DNA from: an uncultured Glaciecola sp.
GTDB lineage: Bacteria; Pseudomonadota; Gammaproteobacteria; Enterobacterales; Alteromonadaceae
Direction of reading: 5' to 3'
DNA: 37,945 nt
NCBI GenBank assembly: GCA_937125395.1
Contig: CAKZLI010000039.1
Span: 1-37,945, forward strand
Numbering within the stretch: position 1 is the first letter of the stretch; each line of letters begins with the position of its first letter. Shown here one piece after another: positions 27,449 through 35,072 of the stretch. Made by a program: the position numbers and the translations under genes. The notes beneath the pieces were generated by a model. It saw only the letters and a list, made by a program, of their open reading frames with translations, made no database searches and was not told where the DNA came from.

Positions 27449-29148
27449 AATTAGCAAGTATCCAACGTGAATGGTGGAAAGAAGGCGTGGTATATCAGAT
27501 TTATCCACGCAGTTTCCAAGATTCAAACGGTGATGGTGTGGGCGATCTTCGCGGCATCATTAATCGCCTAGATTACATTAAAGATCTAGGGGTTGATATT
27601 ATTTGGTTAAATCCAATTTACAGCTCACCCAATGATGATAATGGCTATGATATTTCAGATTATCGTAACATTATGGCTGAGTTTGGCGACATGGCTGACT
27701 TTGAAGAGCTTCTTGCAGGTATGCACGAACGCGGCTTAAAGGTTGTAATGGATCTGGTAGTGAATCACTGTAGTGATGAGCATGTTTGGTTTCAAGAGGC
27801 CAAACAATCTCGTGATAATCCTTATTATGACTATTTCCATTGGTGGCCAGCAGAAAATGGCACTCCGCCTCGTCGTTGGAGTTACTTTGATCCTGAAGCG
27901 AATGCATGGTGCTATAACGAAGCGACAAACTCGTATTACTTGCATTATTTTGCGATTAAACAACCGGATTTGAATTGGGAAAACCCCAAGTTACGTGCTG
28001 AAATTTATGACATGATGCACTTTTGGTTTAAAAAAGGCATTGACGGTTTCCGCATGGACGTCATTACCTTTATCTCCAAGCATGATGGTTATCCAGAGTT
28101 TGAAGAAAAGTATCAAGGGCAAAAGATGATTGATGCGTATGCTCAAGGTCCTCGTTTGCACGAATACTTGCATGAAATGAACCGTGAAGTATTACAGCAT
28201 TATGACATTATGACGGTTGCAGAAGGACCAGGAACACACACGGATAATGTATTGAATTTGGTCGATGCGGATCGTCAAGAGCTCAACATGAACTATCATT
28301 TTGACCATCAAGGGATTGGTGTTGGCGATCGCTTTATCGTCAATGATGATTTCCAAAATCTGGTAAAATTCAAGCAGGTGATGTCTGATTGGGATACGGC
28401 GTTAGCAGATAAGGGTTGGAACACGATTTATTTCGGTAACCATGATTTTCCTCGCATGGTGACACGTTGGGCCTCTGATGCCCCAGAACATCGTCGTAAT
28501 GCATCCAAAATGCTAACAACGTATTTATTAACGATGCGCGGTACACCTTACTATTACATGGGTGATGAGTTAGGTATGTCCAATATCAAATTTGATAATA
28601 TCGAAGATTATAAAGATATTATGACGATTAATTGGTATAACCTGACCAAAGAAGAAGGCGGCGATCTGGATAAGTTTATGGAGTCTCATAAACTGTGTGC
28701 GCGTGATAACGCACGTACGCCTATTCATTGGGACGATAGTGCACATGCTGGTTTTACAACAGGTACACCGTGGATCCAAGTCAACCCGAACTATGTTGAG
28801 GTTAACGCTGCGGCGCAAGAGCACGACCAAGACTCTGAGTTACATTATTTCCGTACGTTAAATAAATTACGTAAAAATAATCTAACACTGATTTACGGCG
28901 CTTATGACTTGTTATTGCCTGAGCATACTCAAGTCTATGCGTACACGCGTACATTGGATAATGAGTCTGTCTTAGTGTTATTAAACTTCTCAGATACACC
29001 TGCATCAGTCTCTCAAGAGCAACTAGGGACTATTGTGCTAGCAAATGCTTCAGTGATGTTAAATAATATGCCGAGCATTACGCTAACGAATACAGCCATT
29101 GAGCTAGCTCCTTATCAAGCGTTGATCTTGAATGTATCTATGAAATAA
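27445..29148 (+). CDS. GH13 alpha-glucosidase, probably oligo-1,6-glucosidase type
   Basis: This 567-aa cytoplasmic enzyme of glycoside hydrolase family 13 has no signal peptide. The conserved regions are seen in order: DLVVNH (103-108), GFRMDVITF with nucleophile D205, acid/base E260 in TVAEGPG, and the transition-state Asp D334 in FGNHD. The residue after the nucleophile is Val (V206). In studied GH13 alpha-glucosidases this is linked to activity on alpha-1,6 bonds, whereas Ala or Thr favours alpha-1,4 bonds. The protein therefore may split isomaltose-type oligosaccharides as well as, or instead of, maltose. It is translationally coupled to the permease, and a strong terminator follows. Confidence 0.94.
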   Translation: MKLASIQREWWKEGVVYQIYPRSFQDSNGDGVGDLRGIINRLDYIKDLGVDIIWLNPIYSSPNDDNGYDISDYRNIMAEFGDMADFEELLAGMHERGLKVVMDLVVNHCSDEHVWFQEAKQSRDNPYYDYFHWWPAENGTPPRRWSYFDPEANAWCYNEATNSYYLHYFAIKQPDLNWENPKLRAEIYDMMHFWFKKGIDGFRMDVITFISKHDGYPEFEEKYQGQKMIDAYAQGPRLHEYLHEMNREVLQHYDIMTVAEGPGTHTDNVLNLVDADRQELNMNYHFDHQGIGVGDRFIVNDDFQNLVKFKQVMSDWDTALADKGWNTIYFGNHDFPRMVTRWASDAPEHRRNASKMLTTYLLTMRGTPYYYMGDELGMSNIKFDNIEDYKDIMTINWYNLTKEEGGDLDKFMESHKLCARDNARTPIHWDDSAHAGFTTGTPWIQVNPNYVEVNAAAQEHDQDSELHYFRTLNKLRKNNLTLIYGAYDLLLPEHTQVYAYTRTLDNESVLVLLNFSDTPASVSQEQLGTIVLANASVMLNNMPSITLTNTAIELAPYQALILNVSMK

Positions 29149-29170
29149 TCGATACATTACAGGATGTTGA

Positions 29171-29215
29171 AGCCACACAATAACTCTATTTGGAATTTAC
29201 TGTGTGGCTTTTTTA
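29171..29215 (+). terminator. Intrinsic terminator of the sugar operon
   Basis: Arms AGCCACACA (29171-29179) and TGTGTGGCT (29201-29209) are followed by a T-run. The stem lies about 20 bp after the glucosidase stop. Confidence 0.85.
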
Positions 29216-29321
29216 TTGCCTAAACTCTAAACAATCCACAAATTTAATCTTTAAGGTAAGATATATCGTACATAAAATATGGTATATTCCCGTTCAAGAT
29301 TATCAGCCCAATGAGAGAAGT

Positions 29322-29762
29322 ATGGCATCGACGTTTTTATTTGCCCCATTAGCACCACCGCATCAGCAAGCAAACAAACTTGCAGTTTTAATCCTTTGTG
29401 ATAATACCAAGGCACGTATTCAGTCCATTCGTCAAACCTTAGTATTGCATGATGCAATATCGACATCGATAGAATTTAATGGTGTGTTTATAGAAGCAAC
29501 AGAAGCATTAGAATCTGAGCCTGATAGTATGATTGAAGAGTTAATTGCTTGGTTTCAAGAGCATTCATTACCGATTGAATCAGGTGTGTTAACCATTTTG
29601 AGCCATGGGATCACAGTGTCAGGTTACCCTATCGGTCAAGCTTCAAACGCGATGCTAAGTAGTGACGTGATCCCATATACGTTTTTAGAAAAAACCGACA
29701 AAATCATTTCTCTTCTGCCCTCGAATGCGATTTTAAGTATGCCTGAAACGATGTTGCAGTAA
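29322..29762 (+). CDS. Unrecognised 146-aa protein
   Basis: I do not recognise this protein. It is soluble and acidic, without cysteine clusters or membrane spans; the stretch LAVLILCDNTKARIQSIRQTL looks like a beta strand followed by a helix. ATG 29322 was chosen because GAGAGAAG lies just upstream. A longer in-frame start at 29190 falls within the terminator of the preceding operon and adds a hydrophobic lead that looks like read-through of non-coding DNA. It converges on the broken MFS gene with 16 bp between stops. Confidence 0.65.
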   Translation: MASTFLFAPLAPPHQQANKLAVLILCDNTKARIQSIRQTLVLHDAISTSIEFNGVFIEATEALESEPDSMIEELIAWFQEHSLPIESGVLTILSHGITVSGYPIGQASNAMLSSDVIPYTFLEKTDKIISLLPSNAILSMPETMLQ

Positions 29763-29778
29763 ACCAGATGCGTGACGA

Positions 29779-30769
29779 CTAGAGCGCACCAAAACGCGTT
29801 TCATTGCCTTGTTCAGGACTGCGTGGCAAAACCATCGCTAAGGCTAATGAACAGCAAGCGAACCCTGCCCCGATATAAAACACCCATGCAGGTGAGGTTA
29901 ACCACAAGACCCCTAATAAAGCAGGAATGACTACTGCTGCGATATGATTAATGGTAAAGCTCACGCTAGCAGTAGCGGCAATATCTTTGGGATTAGCAAT
30001 TTTTTGAAAATAGGTTTTCATGGCTATCGCCAATGCAAAAAACATATGGTCAATCACATATAGCGCCCCTGCTACATATTGATTTTCGACCCAAGCATAA
30101 GCAATAAAAACCCCTATCAATCCGATATACTCAAAGACCAAGGCTTTGCGTTCACCGACATACCCAATCCACCGACCAATTTTAGGTGCAAAAAAGAAGT
30201 TAAATAAATAATTGATCATGAACAGTGCGCTAATTTGAGCAACACTGTAGCCAAATTTCTCGACCATTAAAAAACCAGCAAATACCATAAAGATTTGACG
30301 TCGTGCACCACTAAAAAATACCAGTGCATAATACAGACTGTAATGTTAATGACTGGTTGATAGTTTCAAAATAATGAAACCCTATCGACATGATCACTGT
30401 CGTAACATACAAACCTATTACCGTCGGGAAAAAGCCAGTCAATGCGACCCCAATACAGGTGATAAGTAGCGCTAGCGTCGCAAACAATTGCTCTTTGATA
30501 AACAACAACACATAAATAGCAGTAAAGGCTAAAAAGCCAGGAATTTCGCGTAATGATTGTAAGATACCGATTTCTTTACCGGTGAATGCTGCTCGTTCGA
30601 TGACAAAATTATTGAGTAACACTTGCCAAGTAGAAAAGACTAATGCCATACAAAAAATCATAATAAGTAGAAAATTTTCTGGTGTGTATACTCCTTGTTG
30701 TTCACGACTTGCTAGCGCATTATCAGCACCCATTGAAAATTTACGTATTGTTTTAAGTAATCGCTTCAT
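29779..30769 (-). pseudogene. MFS transporter gene broken by a frameshift
   Basis: Two frames on the same strand form one protein: 30769-30311 encodes the N-terminal half (cytoplasmic start, then about 5 spans) and 30288-29779 the C-terminal half. Near 30320-30325 the first frame runs into a stop (TLQSVLCTGIF). The other frame continues smoothly through YALVFFSGARRQIFMVFAG into the second part. A net one-base gain or two-base loss explains the break. The joined product would be about 330 aa, somewhat short for the MFS. Substrate unknown. If the frameshift is a sequencing error the gene is intact. Confidence 0.8.
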
Positions 30770-30841
30770 GCCTTTTGCTCTGGTCTTTTGTTAGATATAC
30801 TGGAACTACTGTTAAATCATTATACCTGAATAGGTGACAAT

Positions 30842-31150
30842 ATGAGTCAATCAAATTTTCAACAAAAAGATCTCACCGGTGTGTTGTTTTTCAACGCTTA
30901 CAAAGACAAAGACACTCAGCCTAATTTTAAAGGTAAAATAACCATCGAAGGTAAGGAGTACTCGTTAAGTGCGTGGGAGCGCAAAGATAAGAATGGGAAT
31001 AACTATTATTCATTACAAGCTACCTCACCTGATGAACAACAAGCCAACGCACAAAGTAATATCGACCGATTAAAATCAGCGGTATTTGCTGATAAAACCA
31101 ATACAGCAGCACCGGATTTTGATGATGATGACGATGGTTTGCCATTCTAG
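30842..31150 (+). CDS. Small protein with SSB-like acidic C-terminal tip
   Basis: The 102-aa protein has a short beta-rich body (GVLFFNAYKDKD, FKGKITIEGKEYSLSAWERKDKNG, YYSLQA) that could be a small OB-like or beta-barrel fold, then a flexible Gln/Asn-rich linker. It ends in DFDDDDDGLPF. The tip is strikingly like the C-terminal peptide of single-stranded DNA-binding protein (DFDDDIPF), which docks SSB partners such as exonuclease I, PriA and RecO. It is too short for a canonical SSB. A role at single-stranded DNA is inferred. It is divergent to the MFS gene and upstream of the pyrophosphatase gene. Confidence 0.8.
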   Translation: MSQSNFQQKDLTGVLFFNAYKDKDTQPNFKGKITIEGKEYSLSAWERKDKNGNNYYSLQATSPDEQQANAQSNIDRLKSAVFADKTNTAAPDFDDDDDGLPF

Positions 31151-31169
31151 GCCACTTAATATTGAAAGA

Positions 31170-31277
31170 ATGCCTAGCTACATTTACACATCAATCAAAA
31201 AAGTGCCAATTACTACTACAAGTGTATTGGCATCAGCAGCGGGTTTGATTACAATATTGCAAATTTTTATAGAGTAA
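31170..31277 (+). CDS. Possible 35-aa single-span membrane peptide
   Basis: An ATG at 31170 opens a 35-codon frame ending 5 bp before the pyrophosphatase start. The product has a basic N-terminus and one hydrophobic stretch (VLASAAGLITILQIFI). A GAAAGA directly precedes the ATG, but too close to be a good ribosome site. The close spacing would suit coupling with the next gene. This could equally be chance. Confidence 0.25.
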   Translation: MPSYIYTSIKKVPITTTSVLASAAGLITILQIFIE

Positions 31278-31282
31278 TAATA

Positions 31283-32206
31283 ATGACGATGTATGTTGTG
31301 GGACACAAGATCCCTGATTCAGATTCAATTTGCGGCGCATTAGCCATCGCGTATCTTAAAAACCAAATAGGTGAAGAGGCAATCCCTACTCGCTTAGGCG
31401 ATGTCACTCCTGAAACTCAATATATTTTAGACCGTTTTGGTTTTGAGGCACCTGAGCTTAAATTAAGTTACGCCGGTGAAGAAGTTTATATTGTTGATCA
31501 TACTGAGAAAACTCAAGCTCCTGATGATATTGATGAAGCGACTGTTGTGGGTGTCGTTGATCATCATAAACTCGGTGATTTAACCACTTCTACCCCGTTA
31601 GAATGTTGGATCCGTCCAGTGGGCTGTAGTAATACCATCGTTAAAATGATGTATGACTTTTACCAAGTTGAAATCCCGCCCGCCTATGCCGGCATTATGA
31701 TGTGTGCGATTTTATCTGATACCGTTATTTTTAAATCTCCCACCTGCACGACGGCCGATATCAAATGCGTTGAAGCATTAGCAGAGATTGCCGGTATCGA
31801 AGATTACAAAGCCGTCGGTATGGAAATGTTTAAAGTTAAATCCGCCGTTCAAGGCACACCTACTCGCGATTTAGTGATGCGTGATTTTAAAGACTTTGAT
31901 ATGCATGGCAACTTAGTGGGTATTGGTCAATTAGAAGTGATCGATTTATCTGTGTTTGATGAGATCAAAGCCGATTTAGCTGCTGATATTATTAAGTTAA
32001 AAGAAGAAGGTAATCGTCATTCAGTCATGTTGTTATTAACAGATATCATGAAAGAAGGCTCATTGATGCTGATTGCTTCGGATGATCCTAGCCTCATCGC
32101 TGGTGCATATGGTGTGACTGTTGAAAATGCTGAAGTCTGGTTAGATGGCGTGCTTAGTCGTAAAAAACAAGTCGTACCGCCTCTACAAGATGCGTTTGCA
32201 AAATAA
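31283..32206 (+). CDS. ppaC: Manganese-dependent (family II) inorganic pyrophosphatase
   Basis: This DHH-superfamily enzyme hydrolyses pyrophosphate to phosphate with Mn2+ or Co2+. The 307 aa show the metal ligands in GHKIPDSDS (His and two Asp), VDHTEKTQ and the DHH motif in VGVVDHHKLG, and the DHHA2 domain with the SRKKQVVPPL ending that binds substrate. No CBS regulatory insert is present. The family is best known from Firmicutes, but it also occurs in marine gammaproteobacteria. Only a weak ribosome site (GAGTAATA) precedes the ATG. Confidence 0.95.
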   Translation: MTMYVVGHKIPDSDSICGALAIAYLKNQIGEEAIPTRLGDVTPETQYILDRFGFEAPELKLSYAGEEVYIVDHTEKTQAPDDIDEATVVGVVDHHKLGDLTTSTPLECWIRPVGCSNTIVKMMYDFYQVEIPPAYAGIMMCAILSDTVIFKSPTCTTADIKCVEALAEIAGIEDYKAVGMEMFKVKSAVQGTPTRDLVMRDFKDFDMHGNLVGIGQLEVIDLSVFDEIKADLAADIIKLKEEGNRHSVMLLLTDIMKEGSLMLIASDDPSLIAGAYGVTVENAEVWLDGVLSRKKQVVPPLQDAFAK

Positions 32207-32227
32207 TTAAGCGCCAAATTTCAATAT

Positions 32228-32278
32228 AAAAAGCTGCTAACAGTCTGATTGAATCATGATGACGTTAACAGCTTTTTT
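32228..32278. terminator. Bidirectional terminator between ppaC and the TRIC gene
   Basis: AAAAAGCTGCTAAC (32228-32241) pairs with GTTAACAGCTTTTT (32264-32277) with one mismatch, leaving T-runs on both strands. It lies between two converging genes. Confidence 0.85.
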
Positions 32279-32903
32279 ATTGTCCGGCTGAATCCAAACC
32301 TTTATGCGCGGGAATACTGAGTTTTCGGGTGATCGCTAATCCACGTACAATAAACGTTAAGCCCCCCCCAATGACCAATGCAACACCTTCACTAAATGGC
32401 GTATAAGTAAACAATACACAATAACTCGTCGCCCCTAATAAAGACGCGGTAATATAGATATCCCGCTGAAAGACCACGGGTACATCATTGACAATCACAT
32501 CTCTGATAATGCCGCCAAGACAAGCGCTGAATATCCCCATAATTACCGCTACGGGAATATCCATGCCTAACGATAAGGCTTTTTGTGCGCCTAATACGGT
32601 AAATAACGCCATCCCTAATGCATCGGCCCACAATAACGCTTTAGATCGTTTAGAAATATGTTGAGCAGTAAAAAACGTCAGTATCGCTGCGCCACTACAA
32701 ACCAAAATAATGTAATAATCATTTAACCAAAACACAGGTACGTCTAATATCGTATCGCGCAGTGTACCGCCACCGATACCTGTGATACATGCCATAAAGA
32801 TAAAACCAACAATGTCCAAGCGATGGCGAGCCGCCACCAACGCCCCTGATATAGCAAAGGCGATAGTCGCTGCGATATTAGTCAGTAATAATAAGGTTAG
32901 CAT
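32277..32903 (-). CDS. TRIC/YadS-type (UPF0126) membrane channel protein
   Basis: This 208-aa protein has about seven spans and the internal repeat of the family: GIGGGTLRD in the first half and CLGGIIRDV in the second. Bacterial members are homologues of trimeric intracellular cation channels and some conduct monovalent cations or have been linked to glycine transport. Its start overlaps the end of the cotH-like gene by 7 bp, so the two may be co-transcribed, though no functional link is known. Confidence 0.9.
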   Translation of the reverse strand: MLTLLLLTNIAATIAFAISGALVAARHRLDIVGFIFMACITGIGGGTLRDTILDVPVFWLNDYYIILVCSGAAILTFFTAQHISKRSKALLWADALGMALFTVLGAQKALSLGMDIPVAVIMGIFSACLGGIIRDVIVNDVPVVFQRDIYITASLLGATSYCVLFTYTPFSEGVALVIGGGLTFIVRGLAITRKLSIPAHKGLDSAGQ

Positions 32904-34681
32904 GGCTTGATTTTATTCATTAATACTTCTCGGGGTTTTAACCTAACTTTGTATAGTAGTTTAACTCTTCTTATTAGCATCAACATACTTAATAATGCCA
33001 AAGATAGTAAAGGCAAGCTTGAACCACTGCTTGATGACGCTTGTGCTACAGGCTCTGGCGTAGGCGTCACTACTGTAGGCGCAGCAGTGACTGTTACATT
33101 GACTGTATCAGTATTGGATAGTCCATTACTATCAGTTACCGTCAATGACACCACAAAAAACCCCATTTCAGCAAAGCTGACTTCAGGATTGATTCCGCTA
33201 GCACCATTGGACCAAGTATAAGTAACAATATCACCTAAAAACGCAGTGGATGCGCTTGCATCTAATCCAATACTGGTACCTTGTGTCACGCTAAAGTTTT
33301 CACCTGCATTAGCAGTAGGTGGCGGTATAAAACGTTCAACTGCGTTTTTACGTGTACGATACCAGTTACGCCCTGAGCTAAAGTCATACAAGCGATAATC
33401 GCTCTGATTAGCCCAACCCGCAGGTCGGTCTGCAATCAGCTCATGCTGATTGGTGACATTACGTAGATCATTCTCAATTAAGTCGTGGACGGATTGGATG
33501 TACGCAACGGCATCTGCTTGCACCATCAATCCTGGTTGTGAGACTAGCTGATGGGTATAAGTGGTGAACAGATGTAAATATTCTTCGATTTGTAAAATCT
33601 TCGTAACCAACGGCGGAATATGAGAACTATTACCAAAACTCGCCGTAGATTGCTCACCTGAATCATCCATCAGTAAAGATGTGCCCAAGGTGTTATCGGT
33701 ATCATAAGGAATAAAATGCAATACTTCTTGCTCATCAATATAAAACAAGTAGTTATTAGCATTACCCCAAAATCCATCCCAATGCCCCAGCACCGCTTCA
33801 GCTGCCATAGATTTTAAAAACAGCTCCATATTAATATGACGAGTAACATAATCATGAAACTCCGTGCCCTCAAGTTGCGTAAAGTTGGTAGCCAAACGCA
33901 CTAGCTGTTCATGTGCCTCGTCAAACTTACTGCCCTTGCCTTTATATTCAAAACTCGCATCATCACGATCAGCTACACCATCCCAATCTGCGGTGATACG
34001 CGAAAACAACGCAGGACCAAACGTTTTATAATTTCCTTGCCACAAAAAACCACTGTCATTATCACTGGCAAAACGTTTATCGATATATTCTTTGCGATTC
34101 ACACTTTCATTTAGGCGATAAATGCCAACGTACAGTGCTGCAGCGTCGCCAATTTTCAAGAACACTTTGACATGGCTTGATGAATGGGCAGTAAAAATAC
34201 CAAAATTTTGCATAATACGATTCGATAACGGCTCTCTGACAAACGTAGAGTCGTCCTTAAAGCGTTTTAGTTTTAACGCAGCAATGCCTTGTAAAGCTTG
34301 ATCATCAACAAACTCATCAAAATCCAAGGTGTAATTTGCTTGGATCACATTACCGCTACTATTAACCGGTAACACAAAGCTTGTGTTGCCACTGAGTTTT
34401 ACCCCAATATTGTCTAAGGTATAGGTAACACCCAGATGCACATATTGCATAGTAGCACTAACTTCATTGCGTGCACTGGCAGTGGATTGTAACAACAGAT
34501 CCCATTGAGATTGGCTGAAACTAATAGTAATAGCAGATAAGGTATTATCATCATGCCAAAATTGGTGTGAGGCATCTTCTAAGAAGTCGGTTGATTGCTG
34601 GGCTACAGCATTGTGACTAACAGATAATATTAGTATGGCGGTCATTGCCATACAAAAGGAATAGATTGGGGTCAATGTCAT
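32897..34681 (-). CDS. Secreted CotH-like kinase-fold protein with PKD domain and C-terminal anchor
   Basis: The 594-aa protein has a signal peptide (cleavage near AVA-QQ, residue 27), a CotH domain (about 48-450), a PKD domain (456-533; ANAGENFSVTQG and TYTWSNG), then a Ser-rich linker. A hydrophobic segment SSLPLLSLALLSMLMLI (554-570) with RR follows. CotH proteins have an atypical kinase fold; Bacillus CotH phosphorylates spore-coat protein. Motifs expected in the family are seen in LKRFKDD, GIYRLNESVNRKEYI, GHWDGFWGNANNYL and HFIPYDTDNTLG. The tail resembles a GlyGly-CTERM sorting signal, but about 22 residues follow the arginines, which is long for one. Substrate unknown. Confidence 0.88.
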   Translation of the reverse strand: MTLTPIYSFCMAMTAILILSVSHNAVAQQSTDFLEDASHQFWHDDNTLSAITISFSQSQWDLLLQSTASARNEVSATMQYVHLGVTYTLDNIGVKLSGNTSFVLPVNSSGNVIQANYTLDFDEFVDDQALQGIAALKLKRFKDDSTFVREPLSNRIMQNFGIFTAHSSSHVKVFLKIGDAAALYVGIYRLNESVNRKEYIDKRFASDNDSGFLWQGNYKTFGPALFSRITADWDGVADRDDASFEYKGKGSKFDEAHEQLVRLATNFTQLEGTEFHDYVTRHINMELFLKSMAAEAVLGHWDGFWGNANNYLFYIDEQEVLHFIPYDTDNTLGTSLLMDDSGEQSTASFGNSSHIPPLVTKILQIEEYLHLFTTYTHQLVSQPGLMVQADAVAYIQSVHDLIENDLRNVTNQHELIADRPAGWANQSDYRLYDFSSGRNWYRTRKNAVERFIPPPTANAGENFSVTQGTSIGLDASASTAFLGDIVTYTWSNGASGINPEVSFAEMGFFVVSLTVTDSNGLSNTDTVNVTVTAAPTVVTPTPEPVAQASSSSGSSLPLLSLALLSMLMLIRRVKLLYKVRLKPREVLMNKIKPC

Positions 34682-35072
34682 AGCTGTGCATACTCTTATT
34701 ATTGAAGCGGGATTTTGACACTAAAAAACACAGAGTACAATCACCATCACCTAACTTGAGATACTGCAGAGTTCACTGTGGTAATAGCAGCCAAACTTTT
34801 CAATAACGCGTCCTAAAATGATTAATTTTGATACAGATATGTCATATCAAACCAAAGTAGTATGTTTATTAAATATATAATTTAATTTATTTACAACCTA
34901 AATTAACCGTATTTAATCTATTCTCGTCTAATTTATACATTAAATTTAATAATATACAAACATTTGGTATATGAATTAGTTTTTTTGTTGTGCTATAAAC
35001 GAGAAAGTTATAAATCATAACTATTTAAAAGCATAAACACTATGTGGAATGAAATATAAAAGGAAATATTAT
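34682..35072. promoter_or_regulatory. AT-rich upstream region of the TonB-dependent receptor
   Basis: These 391 bases hold no gene. Two palindromes may be operators: GATATG-T-CATATC (34836-34848) and AGTTAT/ATAACT with a 5-nt gap (35006-35022), the latter about 50 bp before the receptor start. A TATAAA at 34994-34999 could be a -10 element, but no good -35 pairs with it. There is no Fur-box-like sequence here. Confidence 0.4.

Noticed and set aside
29190..29321. N-terminal extension of the 146-aa gene
   Set aside because: It starts inside the terminator of the sugar operon and has no ribosome site; the ATG at 29322 fits better.
34682..35072. Fur box upstream of the TonB-dependent receptor
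   Set aside because: No sequence close to the Fur consensus was found there, unlike at 23888.
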